64,000 bases of DNA from Gammaproteobacteria bacterium (lineage in GTDB: Bacteria; Pseudomonadota; Gammaproteobacteria; Steroidobacterales; XN24), in assembly GCA_024640085.1 (NCBI GenBank), contig JAHEFR010000015.1, forward strand, positions 1 to 64,000, written 5' to 3'. Below are positions 19,143 through 27,351 of the stretch, piece by piece. A model generated the notes under the pieces. It made no database searches. It was not told where the DNA came from and was given only the letters and a program-made list of their open reading frames with translations. Position numbers and translations under genes: made by a program. How positions within the stretch are numbered: the stretch's first letter is position 1; the number at the start of each line of letters is the position of its first letter.

Positions 19143-19712
19143 GTGGCCACTAATTCACCAGATGCAGCAACCCAAACCATGATCAACAACCTGCCGCAGA
19201 AGACCGGCAAGTCGCTGGACCAGTGGCTCAAGCTGCTGTCGAAGCAGAAATTCGAAAAGCACGGCGAGATCGTCAAGTGGCTCAAGACCGAACATGGCGT
19301 CACCCACGGTTTCGCCAACCTGATCGCCCACATGCACCGCAACAGCGCCGCCGGTGGGGCCGGCGGCGAGACGGACCTGGTGGCGGCCCAGTACCAGGGC
19401 CCCAAGGCCGGGCTGAAGCCCATCTACGACGACCTCGTCAAGGCCGTGAAGCCCTTCGGCAAGGACGTCGAGATCGCTCCGAAAAAGACCTATGTGAGCC
19501 TCCGGCGCAGCAAGCAGTTCGCCCTGATCCAGGCCTCCACCAAGGACCGGGTCGACGTCGGCATCAATCTCAAGGGCACGGCGCCCTCCGGCCGGCTCGA
19601 GGCCTCGGGGAGCTTTAACGCCATGGTCAGCCACCGCGTCCGCGTCACCAGCAAGAAAGACGTCGACGCCGAACTGAAGTCGTGGCTGCGCAAAGCCTAC
19701 GACGCCGCCTGA
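19143..19712 (+). CDS. DUF4287/DUF5655 domain protein
   Basis: The 189-residue protein starts at GTG behind GGGGGAAG. The N-terminal ~70 residues (KTGKSLDQWLKLLSKQ to VTHGFANLIAHMHR) match DUF4287. The rest (GLKPIYDDLVKAVKPFG to SWLRKAYDAA), with YVSLRRSKQFALI, matches DUF5655, a domain often found with DUF4287 next to ArsR/SRPBCC genes. No catalytic residues are established. It is the second gene of the ArsR operon and is followed 16 bp later by the SRPBCC gene. Confidence 0.75.
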   Translation: MATNSPDAATQTMINNLPQKTGKSLDQWLKLLSKQKFEKHGEIVKWLKTEHGVTHGFANLIAHMHRNSAAGGAGGETDLVAAQYQGPKAGLKPIYDDLVKAVKPFGKDVEIAPKKTYVSLRRSKQFALIQASTKDRVDVGINLKGTAPSGRLEASGSFNAMVSHRVRVTSKKDVDAELKSWLRKAYDAA

Positions 19713-19728
19713 GCGGGAGAGGACGAAC

Positions 19729-20313
19729 ATGAAAGACTCGCCAGCCCCGACGACGCAGCCCCAATCCGGCCTTGACGATTCCTCCGCGGTCGAACGCAGC
19801 TACTTCCGCGTCGTCATCCGCGCACCCATCCACAAGGTGTGGGCGGAGATCACCCGCACCGACAGCGTGCTGCCGTTTTTCTTCAACAGCGTCTGCCGGA
19901 CTCCCGGCTTTCAGGTCGGGGCACCCATCCGCATGGTCTCGAAGGACGGCAAGCACACCTCCGTGGTCGGCGACGTCATCGAGTTCGACCCGCCGCACCG
20001 GTACGCCCACACCTTCAAGTTCACCAACCTGGACGACCCGGTCTGCACGGTCCGCTACGTGCTCAAGGAAGTCGAGGGCGGCACCGAGTTCACGCTGATC
20101 AACGAAGGCGTCCCGGCCGGCACCAGGACCGAGAAGTACATGACCTCGGGCGGCGATTTCATCACCAGGAATCTGAAGGCCTGCATCGAGACCGGCAAAC
20201 CAACACTGGGCGGGCGATTCGCGCTCGTCATGATGGGCCTGATGGCGCCGTTCACGCCGAAGCAGTGCCGCGCCGAGTTGTGGCCGTTCGACAGGGACAT
20301 CGGCAAGCCCTGA
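19729..20313 (+). CDS. SRPBCC (AHSA1/START-like) protein
   Basis: This 194-residue protein has an SRPBCC lipid-binding-type fold: YFRVVIRAPIHKVWAEITR at the start of the domain, HTSVVGDVIEFDPPHRYAHTF in the middle, and GGTEFTLINEG before the long C-terminal helix. The family binds hydrophobic ligands or acts as a chaperone-like module; the ligand here is unknown. The ATG is preceded by GGGAGAGGA. Together with ArsR and DUF5655 it forms a conserved type of small stress operon. Confidence 0.75.
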   Translation: MKDSPAPTTQPQSGLDDSSAVERSYFRVVIRAPIHKVWAEITRTDSVLPFFFNSVCRTPGFQVGAPIRMVSKDGKHTSVVGDVIEFDPPHRYAHTFKFTNLDDPVCTVRYVLKEVEGGTEFTLINEGVPAGTRTEKYMTSGGDFITRNLKACIETGKPTLGGRFALVMMGLMAPFTPKQCRAELWPFDRDIGKP

Positions 20314-20325
20314 TCCTTACACCCG

Positions 20326-20811
20326 GTGACAACCAGATTGGCGCCTCTCATTGTGATACGCCCCGCCACGCCCGATGACCTGCAAACTGCCGCATCGTGG
20401 ATCACCACAGCGGCGGAATGCGAGCGCTGGGCCGGTCCTGGGGTCCCCTTTCCCATCGATCAGGGCACCCTGCCAGCGGCCGTCCGACTCGCGGAAAGTG
20501 AGGCGTTCGCACTGACACATCGGCGAGGTCTCGTTGGCTTCGGACAACTGTTCGACAAAGGGGGCCGGGGCCACATTGCGCGATTGATCATCGATCCATC
20601 GATGCGCGACCGCGGCCACGGTCAGCGTCTCATGCGAGCGCTGATCGATCACGCTCGTCGCGAATCTTTTGAGTGCGTCAGTCTGAATGTCGAGGTGACC
20701 AACGCCCGCGCGATCAAGCTGTATCGCAAGCTCGGTTTCGAGGATGCAACGCCACCCGGGACGGAGCCGCACGGGCGAGGGGTACGCTACATGGAGCTTC
20801 GCCCCGGCTAG
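20326..20811 (+). CDS. GNAT-family N-acetyltransferase
   Basis: The 161-residue product has the GNAT core: RLIIDPSMRDRGHGQRLMRALIDHAR includes the acetyl-CoA pyrophosphate-binding (Q/R)xxGx(G/A) motif as RDRGHGQ. NVEVTNARAIKLYRKLGFED is the usual motif B. The substrate is unknown. A GTG at 20326 is used here; a second GTG at 20353 (VIRPATPDDL) would place the GNAT motif nearer the N-terminus and is equally possible, as neither has a clear ribosome-binding site. It follows the SRPBCC gene by 12 bp. Confidence 0.75.
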   Translation: MTTRLAPLIVIRPATPDDLQTAASWITTAAECERWAGPGVPFPIDQGTLPAAVRLAESEAFALTHRRGLVGFGQLFDKGGRGHIARLIIDPSMRDRGHGQRLMRALIDHARRESFECVSLNVEVTNARAIKLYRKLGFEDATPPGTEPHGRGVRYMELRPG

Positions 20812-20906
20812 TACGGGCGTTCCGGGTGATCGACGCCCTCGGCGGGCGCAGTGCCAGGTTCCCGCTAAACTTGTGTGGACGCATCCGGCCATATCCTGGA
20901 GGAACC

Positions 20907-21425
20907 ATGGTTCTGCGCGAGATCTCCCAGAAGGAGCTTGGCGTCATCGCAGCTTGGGAGCTGGATCCAGGCAATGCACCATTTATCATGCCGTGGGACG
21001 AAGCGCGCCACCGGGAGGCACTCCGGGACCCGGATCTCCGATACTTCATCCTGGACGAGGATGGGCGGGCCGTCGGGTTCGTCCTCCTCGCGGGTATCAC
21101 GAGTGAGAACAATTCAGTGGAGTTTCGCCGGATAGTCGTGGTGGAAAAGGGTCGGGGGTTCGGACGCACTGCAGTAGAGTTGGTGCAGGTATACTGCTTC
21201 GAAAATCTGGGCGCTCACCGCCTGTGGCTCGATGTCGTTGAAACAAACCGCAGGGCCCGTACCCTCTACGAGTCGGCGGGATTCCGAACGGAAGGCATTC
21301 TTCGTGACGCTCTGAAGCAGAAAGGCACGTTTCACTCGCTGGTCGTGATGTCCATGCTGTCTTCGGAGTACGCCTGTGACGGGCCGGCACGTCATCCTCC
21401 TGGAGAGGGTCGTGGAAAATCTTGA
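20907..21425 (+). CDS. GNAT-family N-acetyltransferase
   Basis: Starting at ATG 20907 behind CTGGAGGAA, this 172-residue protein shows the GNAT pattern of ribosomal-protein or small-molecule acetyltransferases: RRIVVVEKGRGFGRTAVELVQ (acetyl-CoA loop) and LWLDVVETNRRARTLYESAGF. The open frame extends further upstream but there it overlaps the preceding GNAT gene. The 3' end overlaps the methyltransferase start by 14 bp, so the two are probably translationally coupled. The substrate is unknown. Confidence 0.75.
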   Translation: MVLREISQKELGVIAAWELDPGNAPFIMPWDEARHREALRDPDLRYFILDEDGRAVGFVLLAGITSENNSVEFRRIVVVEKGRGFGRTAVELVQVYCFENLGAHRLWLDVVETNRRARTLYESAGFRTEGILRDALKQKGTFHSLVVMSMLSSEYACDGPARHPPGEGRGKS

Positions 21426-22062
21426 CAGGCAAGCTCACTGGCAGAAGGTATACGAGGGGAAATCTCCCTCGGAGGTCAGCTGGTTTCAATCCGAACCCAC
21501 CGTTTCCCTCGACTTCATTCACCAGTGCGGCCTCAAGCCATCCGACCCGATCATCGACGCAGGGGGCGGCGCATCGGTCCTGGTCGACCATCTTCTCGAT
21601 GAAGGATATTCACAACTGACGGTGCTGGACGTTTCCGGTGCTGCTCTGGCTGCTTCACGGAAGCGGCTCGGCACCCGTGCCGGGCAAGTCGAGTGGATCG
21701 AATCCGATGTCACGTCCTATGCGCCGAAGCGGAGGTTTGCACTCTGGCACGACCGCGCGGCGTTCCATTTTCTGACGGACCCCACCGATCGGCGCGGCTA
21801 TGTCAGTGCATTGGGGAGGGCGCTGATGCCGGGAGGGCACCTGATCATCGCCAGCTTCGCCATCGGTGGGCCGGAACGATGCAGCGGGCTCCCGATCGTG
21901 CAGTACGACTCGAAAAGACTCCTGGGGGAACTCGGGTCTGGATTCCGACTGACAATAGAGCGGTCCGAGACGCATGTCACGCCGGCTGGACATACCCAGG
22001 AGTTCGCCTACTTCCTGCTGGACCGCATCGTAGAAGAGGATCTGGTGCCGGTCATAGCTTAA
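21412..22062 (+). CDS. Class I SAM-dependent methyltransferase
   Basis: This ~216-residue protein starts MENLDRQAHWQKVYEGK at a GTG preceded by GGAGAGG. It contains the SAM-binding motif I as PIIDAGGGASVLVDHLL, motif II as LTVLDVSGAAL and a motif-post-I acidic segment (WIESDVTSY). ALMPGGHLIIASF is the usual post-motif strand. The HWQKVYEGKSPSEVSWFQ opening is typical of small class I methyltransferases annotated as trans-aconitate or thiopurine-like, but the substrate is not determined. It is the last gene of the ArsR operon. A 20-bp stretch at its 3' end is repeated 66 bp downstream. Confidence 0.75.
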   Translation: MENLDRQAHWQKVYEGKSPSEVSWFQSEPTVSLDFIHQCGLKPSDPIIDAGGGASVLVDHLLDEGYSQLTVLDVSGAALAASRKRLGTRAGQVEWIESDVTSYAPKRRFALWHDRAAFHFLTDPTDRRGYVSALGRALMPGGHLIIASFAIGGPERCSGLPIVQYDSKRLLGELGSGFRLTIERSETHVTPAGHTQEFAYFLLDRIVEEDLVPVIA

Positions 22063-22124
22063 TAGCTCTAGCAGCAAACCCGAAACGGGGCAATCGTCCA
22101 CATCGATCTGGCGCCGGTCATAGC
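22039..22124 (+). repeat. Short direct repeat (20 bp, 1 mismatch, 66-bp period)
   Basis: GATCTGGTGCCGGTCATAGC at 22039-22058 covers the last codons of the methyltransferase gene and recurs at 22105-22124 as GATCTGGCGCCGGTCATAGC. The region looks like a short tandem duplication or recombination scar at the end of the operon. Confidence 0.5.
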
Positions 22125-22203
22125 AGGAGCCGTTGAGAGCTAGATCCGTAACCGTCGTAGGAGAGTTCGACTGACAAGCCGCTGAGCCAGGACGTTGACA
22201 TGG

Positions 22204-22262
22204 AATCGGGGTCAGAGAGCAATCTCTCTTGCTACGCAATAAATTGCTCTCTGACCCCGATT
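22204..22262. repeat. Perfect 20-bp inverted repeat with GGGGTCAGAGAGCAAT arms
   Basis: The arms at 22204-22223 and 22243-22262 are exact reverse complements (AATCGGGGTCAGAGAGCAAT) separated by 19 nt. It lies between the ArsR operon and tRNA-Thr. It could act as a bidirectional terminator-like structure. The GGGTCAGAG core recalls short repeats mobilised by REP-associated tyrosine transposases in related bacteria. A single-arm relative lies at 18725-18746. Confidence 0.6.
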
Positions 22263-22291
22263 TGAGAGAAGACGGTAACCGTTTGAATTAT

Positions 22292-22367
22292 TGGAGCCGG
22301 CGACAGGAGTCGAACCCGCGACCTACTGATTACAAATCAGTTGCTCTACCAACTGAGCTACGCCGGC
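22292..22367 (-). tRNA. tRNA-Thr (TGT anticodon)
   Basis: The minus strand gives a 76-nt cloverleaf: acceptor GCCGGCG paired with CGCCGGC, D-arm GCTCAGTTGGTAGAGC, anticodon stem CTGAT/ATCAG around loop TTTGTAA with anticodon TGT, T-arm GGTTCGACTCC and an encoded CCA end. It follows birA-coaX in the direction of transcription, as tRNA genes commonly do upstream of tuf in gammaproteobacteria, although here tuf does not follow. Confidence 0.95.
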
Positions 22368-22440
22368 GCCTTTTGGCGCTGGATGTTAGCGTCTGGTCCG
22401 GGTCGCGGCAACGCGCGGCCCGTCATCAGTGCCGATCCGC

Positions 22441-23199
22441 TCAGCGACCCATGCCTTCGCTTGCCAGCCGCGCCAGGCCTTCCAGGGTGAGGTGGGGCAG
22501 GTATTCCACGTACTCGTCCAGCAGCGGCAACAGCGCCTCGGCGTCGCCGCCGCTTAAGAGCAGCGCCGGCGCCTTGCCGGCCCGCCTCGCCATCTCCTCG
22601 CGGCTGCGCTGGATCAGGCTGGCGGCGGCCAGCAGGGTGCCGCGGACGATGGACTCCCGGGTGTCGGTGGCGAAGAGCGACATGCCGCCTTCGAGGGGTT
22701 CCTCGGACAGCACCCGCAGGTTGCCGGTCTCGGAGAACAGCGCCGCCCGCATCAGGCCAATTCCGGGTGCGATCAGTCCGCCCAGGTGGCGGCCGTTGAC
22801 CAGGCCGTCGATGGTGAGCGCGGAGCCCGCGTCCACGATGCAGGCCGCCTGGTACCCGCGGGCGTGGGCGCCGATGAGTCCCGCCCAGCGATCGGCCCCG
22901 AGGCGGGCGGCTTCCGGGTACGAGTTAATGACACCGCAGGCCTTGCGGGTCGCCGTGACGAAGACCGGCTCGACGCCGAGGACGTCCCGCAGGGTGGCTT
23001 CCAGTTCCCGTCGCACCGCCGGGGCGGCCACGCTGCAGACGATGACGTCGGTGACCTTGCCCGGGATGCGATCGGCCTCGGCGATGGCCGGCCCGAGACC
23101 CACGTCGCGGTGACGGACGCTGCCGAGAGGGGTCATGATCCCTTCGGTCAGCATGCCGGCCTTGATGTTGGTGTTGCCCACGTCGAGAAGGAGAATCAT
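22441..23199 (-). CDS. coaX: Type III pantothenate kinase
   Basis: This 252-residue enzyme makes 4'-phosphopantothenate, the first step of coenzyme A synthesis. Family motifs are visible: LLLDVGNTNIKAG (ATP-binding ASKHA phosphate 1), GADRWAGLIGAHARG, IVDAGSALTIDGL, and GGLIAPGIGLMRAALF. The ATG at 23199 overlaps the birA stop (ATGA), the usual coupling in gammaproteobacteria; a longer open frame upstream is an extension inside birA. CoaX needs a monovalent cation and is not feedback-inhibited by CoA, unlike CoaA. Confidence 0.92.
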   Translation of the reverse strand: MILLLDVGNTNIKAGMLTEGIMTPLGSVRHRDVGLGPAIAEADRIPGKVTDVIVCSVAAPAVRRELEATLRDVLGVEPVFVTATRKACGVINSYPEAARLGADRWAGLIGAHARGYQAACIVDAGSALTIDGLVNGRHLGGLIAPGIGLMRAALFSETGNLRVLSEEPLEGGMSLFATDTRESIVRGTLLAAASLIQRSREEMARRAGKAPALLLSGGDAEALLPLLDEYVEYLPHLTLEGLARLASEGMGR

Positions 23200-24200
23200 C
23201 GTTCCGGCCTCACGCTCACGTCCCCCGCGGTCACCCGCACCATGCCGCCCTCCTGCTCGATACGCAGGGCGCCGTCGAGATCGATCCCCGCGGCACGGCC
23301 CGGGATGCTGCGCCCGCCGGTCTCGACCACGACCTGCCGGCCGGCGAGGGCGTCGCTCCTGCGCCATTCCGTCCTGACGTCGCCCGCCCCCTGCCGGGCC
23401 ACCGCCTCAAGCCGTACCGCCAGCGCCGAGATGACCGCCGCGGCCACGGCGTTCCTCGACGGGACTGCGCCGGCGGCATTCACCGTCGCGAGGTCCACGG
23501 GCGCCAGTCCGCCGGCCTCGCACACCTCTGCGGCCAGCCTTGCCGGCAGCCGGTGATTGATGCCGACGCCGATCACGACGAGACAGGGCCCATTGCCCTC
23601 GGCCCGCATCTCCACCAGCACGCCGCCGAGTTTCTCGTCGGCCACCACCAGGTCGTTGGGCCATTTCAGCAGGATATCGTCGACGCCCAGCCCGGCCAGG
23701 GCCTCGCGGACCGCCAGGCCAGCTACCAGCCCGAGGGCAGACAGGTTCTCCGGCGGACGATCGAATTGCCAGGCCAGGGAGAGCCAGACGCCGGCGCCGG
23801 GCGGCGACAGCCATCGGCGACCGCGGCGACCGCGACCTCCGGTCTGGAATTCAGCCAGGCACACCACCGCCCGGCCGGGGGGTGGCGGCGGCGACGCCAT
23901 GAGGCGGGTGCTGGTGGAGTCCACCTCCTGCATCACCCGGACGGCATCGACGTACCCACCACCGACGCCCAGCCCCGAACGGATCCTTTCCTCTTCCAGC
24001 CAATCCACGGCCGCGGGCAGCCGGTACCCCTTGCCCCGAACGGCGTGGATCTCCAGACCCCTATCCCTGAGCGTCTGCAACGCATTGAACACGGTGGACC
24101 GGGTCACGCCCCACTCTGCGGCCAGGGACTGGCCGGAGTGGAACCGCCCGTCCGCCAGTTTCCGGGCCAGGCCCCAGGCCAGTTCCATGGCCAGTTCCAT
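23196..24200 (-). CDS. birA: Bifunctional biotin-protein ligase / biotin operon repressor
   Basis: The 334-residue protein has an N-terminal winged helix (GQSLAAEWGVTRSTVFNALQTLRDRGLEIHAVRGKGYRL) followed by the biotin-protein ligase catalytic domain, with QTGGRGRRGRRWLSPPG as the ATP/biotinyl-AMP loop and LLKWPNDLVVADEKLGGVLVE. It attaches biotin to acetyl-CoA carboxylase carrier protein, and with its DNA-binding domain probably represses biotin synthesis genes. It starts 3 bp after the plsY stop and overlaps coaX by 4 bp; plsY-birA-coaX form one unit. Confidence 0.9.
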   Translation of the reverse strand: MELAMELAWGLARKLADGRFHSGQSLAAEWGVTRSTVFNALQTLRDRGLEIHAVRGKGYRLPAAVDWLEEERIRSGLGVGGGYVDAVRVMQEVDSTSTRLMASPPPPPGRAVVCLAEFQTGGRGRRGRRWLSPPGAGVWLSLAWQFDRPPENLSALGLVAGLAVREALAGLGVDDILLKWPNDLVVADEKLGGVLVEMRAEGNGPCLVVIGVGINHRLPARLAAEVCEAGGLAPVDLATVNAAGAVPSRNAVAAAVISALAVRLEAVARQGAGDVRTEWRRSDALAGRQVVVETGGRSIPGRAAGIDLDGALRIEQEGGMVRVTAGDVSVRPER

Positions 24201-24203
24201 GGC

Positions 24204-24827
24204 TCAGTGCCTGCGCGACAGCAGCGCCTTGAACATGCGGTGCTCCGTCCCATCGCGCAGGCGGCTGATGTTGCTGCGGTGGGTATAGATGATCAGCAGG
24301 GCCATGATAAGACCGAACAGCAGCAACGGATCGGTAACGCCCGCGCCGACGAGGGCGAAATAAACCGGTGCCGCGACCGCGCCGGCGATGGTGGCCGCAC
24401 CAACGTAGCCACACAGGATCAGGGCCACGACCCAGGTCAGCAGGACCACCAGCAGGGCCATGGGAGCCAGCACGGCGTAGGCGCCGATCAGCGTGGCCAT
24501 GCCCTTGCCGCCGCGGAAGCCGAAAAAGATCGGGTAACAATGCCCGATGACCGCGGCGCCACCGCAGGCCACCTCGATCCATGGCAGCGACGCGCCCGGT
24601 TCGCCCATGGGTGCCACCCAGGCGACGGCGATCACGGACTTGAGGATGTCGATAAGCATCACGCCGAGGGCAAACAGCTTGCCGTGGGTGCGCAGGGCGT
24701 TGGTTCCGCCGGCGTTGCCGCTGCCTTCGGTGCGGATATCCACACCGATGAAGCGCCCCAGCACCAGGCTGCCATTGACCGAGCCGAGCAGGTAGGCCGC
24801 GACGATTTTCAGGATTACGGCGAACAT
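24204..24827 (-). CDS. plsY: Acyl-phosphate glycerol-3-phosphate acyltransferase
   Basis: The 207-residue membrane protein has the conserved PlsY loops: LLGSVNGSLVLGRFIGVDIRTEGSGNAGGTNALR (loop 1, with the invariant Ser and Asn), GHCYPIFFGFRGGKGMAT (loop 2, phosphate-binding Gly/Lys) and HRSNISRLRDGTEHR near the C-terminus. It transfers acyl groups from acyl-phosphate to glycerol-3-phosphate at the inner membrane, starting phospholipid synthesis. Five to seven helices are predicted. It precedes birA on the same strand. Confidence 0.92.
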   Translation of the reverse strand: MFAVILKIVAAYLLGSVNGSLVLGRFIGVDIRTEGSGNAGGTNALRTHGKLFALGVMLIDILKSVIAVAWVAPMGEPGASLPWIEVACGGAAVIGHCYPIFFGFRGGKGMATLIGAYAVLAPMALLVVLLTWVVALILCGYVGAATIAGAVAAPVYFALVGAGVTDPLLLFGLIMALLIIYTHRSNISRLRDGTEHRMFKALLSRRH

Positions 24828-24897
24828 AAGCGGATTCTAGCCCGGAACCCTCCCCCGCTTCCCGGGAGATTGCGGGGCAGTCGTTGGCGCCCGAGCC

Positions 24898-25320
24898 TCA
24901 GGAATCGAGATGCGCCCGGATGGCGGCGGCGTGATCCGCCAACAGGTCGGGATCCTCCGCCGGCTTGCCGTGGAAACGGAAGCCACCGGGCTCGTAGCGC
25001 GGAATGATATGGAAGTGGAGATGGAATACGGTCTGGCCGGCCATGGCGCCGTTCAACTGGCCGATCATCATGCCTTCCGGCTCGAATGCCGCCCTGACCG
25101 CTGCCGCCACTTTCCGGGTGGTCAGGATGGTCGCCGTCAGCATCTCCGGCGACAGGTCGAAGATATTCTCCGCCTCCGCCTTGGGGATCACCAGGGTGTG
25201 GCCGCGTGTCTGGGGCATGATGTCCATGAACGCCAGCGTGGCGTCGTCCTCGAAGACCTTGTGGGCCGGCACCTCGCCGCGCAGTATCTTCGCGAACACG
25301 TTGTTCGGATCGTAGGCCAC
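24898..25320 (-). CDS. HIT-family nucleotide hydrolase/transferase
   Basis: This 140-residue protein has the histidine triad HLHFHIIPR near residue 100 and the N-terminal FAKILRGEVPAHKVFEDD typical of Hint/HinT-type HIT proteins. Members hydrolyse purine nucleoside phosphoramidates or related adenylylated compounds. The ~25 residues after the triad suggest the bacterial HIT group rather than strict HinT. It is separated from plsY by 70 bp on the same strand and divergent from the lipid-kinase gene. Confidence 0.85.
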   Translation of the reverse strand: MAYDPNNVFAKILRGEVPAHKVFEDDATLAFMDIMPQTRGHTLVIPKAEAENIFDLSPEMLTATILTTRKVAAAVRAAFEPEGMMIGQLNGAMAGQTVFHLHFHIIPRYEPGGFRFHGKPAEDPDLLADHAAAIRAHLDS

Positions 25321-25442
25321 GGCCTCCCCTCCTCGTCCGTCGGTCGCTGCATTTTAACCCGCCGGGCCGGCCCGGCGCCGACGGCCCGCACCGGCCGCCG
25401 CCCATGGTGTACTCTCGCCCGATCTTGCATCGATGGAAGGCA

Positions 25443-26360
25443 ATGGCCACGGACCCCGAAGACCAGCGCCCCCTCGCCCGGCTGATCGTCAACCCGAAGG
25501 CCGGCCGCGGCCGCGGCCGGCGCTACGCCCGGCGGATCCGGCGCTACCTGGAGCGCAGCGGCCTCCGCTTCCGGGCCGTGTTCAGTCGGGCCCGGGGCGA
25601 CGTGGAGCGGCAGGCTTTCGAGGCCTGCGGGAACGGCTGTCGTCACGTGGTCGTGGTAGGCGGAGACGGTACGGTCCACGAAGCGGTTAACGGCATTATG
25701 ACAGCCGGTACCGGCGCGGCGCTGGGCCTGATCCCGCTGGGCACCGGTAACGATTTTGCCAAGGCCGTCAGTCTGCCCATGGACTGGCGGGCGGCCTGCG
25801 ACCGGGTGGTCGAGCAGATCGGCCAGGAACCACGCCGTATCGACGCGGCGCGCTGCAATGATTTCTACTTCGCCAACGGCATCGGCGTCGGCCTGGACGC
25901 CCGGGTCACCATCGCCAGCGAGAAGCTCAAGTGGCTGCCGGGCTCCATCGGCTACGTGGCGGCCCTGGTCAAGGTGCTGATCGACGGCATCCCGCGAACC
26001 ATGGCGCGCATCGTCCACGACGGCCAGTTGCTGGAGCAGGAAATCAGCCTGATCTCGATCTGCAACGGGCAATACATCGGCGGCGTCTTCCACATCGCCC
26101 CCACCGCCCTCAACGATGACGGGGTACTGCAGATGGTGCTGGCCGAAGGCGTCAACCGGCGGCAGGTGCTGGTGCTGGCGCCAAAGGTCATCCGCGGCAG
26201 CCACATCGACGCCCGGGAGGCGACCTTTATCGACGGCGCGCGGTTCACCGTGGAAACCGACCTGCCGATGCCAGTGGAGGCCGACGGCGAGGTGCGTTAC
26301 ACGGACGCACGCCGCCTGGAGATCCAGGTTCTACCCGGCGCCCTGCCCGTGCTTGCCTGA
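25443..26360 (+). CDS. YegS/DagK-type lipid kinase
   Basis: The protein of about 305 residues has the diacylglycerol-kinase catalytic signature: [14 protein letters not shown] at the N-terminus, [32 protein letters not shown], and a late EADGEVRY segment with the catalytic acidic residues. It phosphorylates a lipid such as diacylglycerol, phosphatidylglycerol or a sphingolipid-like substrate. The ATG at 25443 is chosen ([10 protein letters not shown]); an upstream GTG at 25404 is also in frame. Its 3' end overlaps the convergent DMT gene by 30 bp. Confidence 0.85.
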   Translation: MATDPEDQRPLARLIVNPKAGRGRGRRYARRIRRYLERSGLRFRAVFSRARGDVERQAFEACGNGCRHVVVVGGDGTVHEAVNGIMTAGTGAALGLIPLGTGNDFAKAVSLPMDWRAACDRVVEQIGQEPRRIDAARCNDFYFANGIGVGLDARVTIASEKLKWLPGSIGYVAALVKVLIDGIPRTMARIVHDGQLLEQEISLISICNGQYIGGVFHIAPTALNDDGVLQMVLAEGVNRRQVLVLAPKVIRGSHIDAREATFIDGARFTVETDLPMPVEADGEVRYTDARRLEIQVLPGALPVLA

Positions 26361-27257
26361 GCCTCGGCCCGCGTCGGGGCGGCTGCCGAGATAGATGGCG
26401 AACAGCGCCAGGGCCGCGCCGCCGATTTCGACCGGCCCGAAATCCCGCCCGAAGATCAGTACGTCCCAGATGAAGGCCAGCGTGGGCTGGAACAGCAGCA
26501 GCAGGCCGACCATGGACGCGGGCACGTCCTTCAGACTGCTGGTGATCAGCAGCCAGCCCAGCACCTGGGCCACCAGGGCATATCCGACCAGTAATCCGGC
26601 GTCCCGGACCGTCGGCACGGCAAGGGACACGCCCTCGCCGAGCGCCACCAGCAGGAGCGCCGCGGCGGAGAACAGTGACGCCACGGTGAGATCGCCCACC
26701 ACCGTGACCCGGATGGCTTTCAGCCGGGCGCGACGCAGGCACAGGATGTAAGCCGCGTAGGACACGGCGGTCACCAGCCCGAAGATAATCCCCCAGCGGT
26801 AGTCTGACCCGAGACTGCTCCAATCCACGCCGACGATCAGGGCCAGCCCGACGAAGGCCAGGGGGATGGCGATGACCAGCCGGGCCCGCAATCGCTCGCC
26901 GAAGAGCGCCACGCCCGCCAGCGCCAGGCAGAACACCTGGAAATTTGCCAGCAGGGTGGACAGGCCGGGGCCGACGTACCAGATGCTCCGGTGCCATGCC
27001 CACAGGTCCAGGGCGAAGAACAGGCCTGCCGCGACGAGGGCCAGGATCGCCCCACGGCCGGACCAGAGCCGTTCGCCGCGTATCCGAACCACCGCCAGCA
27101 GCATCAACCCGCCGATCAGGGTGCGGTAGAAGGCGCTGGTGGTGGGAGGCACGGACATGAGGCGAACGAACACCGGGGCGAAGCTGATCATCGCCGCCCC
27201 GGCCAGCACCCGGATGGCCCCGCCCCGGGCTGTGGAACTGCCTTGTCCGTCGCTCAC
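26331..27257 (-). CDS. DMT-superfamily (EamA) transporter
   Basis: This ~308-residue protein has ten predicted helices in two EamA halves; the first runs from [22 protein letters not shown] with [14 protein letters not shown], the second from [25 protein letters not shown] chose the GTG at 27257 because GAGGAGGAAGG lies just upstream; the open frame extends further but without support. The substrate is unknown. It is convergent with and overlaps the lipid-kinase gene. It belongs to the same superfamily as the transporter at 9.9 kb but to a different subgroup by sequence. Confidence 0.8.
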   Translation of the reverse strand: MSDGQGSSTARGGAIRVLAGAAMISFAPVFVRLMSVPPTTSAFYRTLIGGLMLLAVVRIRGERLWSGRGAILALVAAGLFFALDLWAWHRSIWYVGPGLSTLLANFQVFCLALAGVALFGERLRARLVIAIPLAFVGLALIVGVDWSSLGSDYRWGIIFGLVTAVSYAAYILCLRRARLKAIRVTVVGDLTVASLFSAAALLLVALGEGVSLAVPTVRDAGLLVGYALVAQVLGWLLITSSLKDVPASMVGLLLLFQPTLAFIWDVLIFGRDFGPVEIGGAALALFAIYLGSRPDAGRGSGKHGQGAG

Positions 27258-27351
27258 GCGCCTTCCTCCTCGGACGTGTCGGATTAGATCACAGGGCGTC
27301 TCCCGCCGCGCGTCGGGTGCCCGGCGATGCGCGGGCGGGCATAATTGCGGC

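Noticed and set aside
22292-22367. Open frame reading through the tRNA-Thr
   Set aside because: The cloverleaf with CCA end is unambiguous and the frame has no protein-like character.
25188-26204. Antisense frame over the lipid kinase and HIT genes
   Set aside because: It crosses two well-supported genes and has no recognisable domain.
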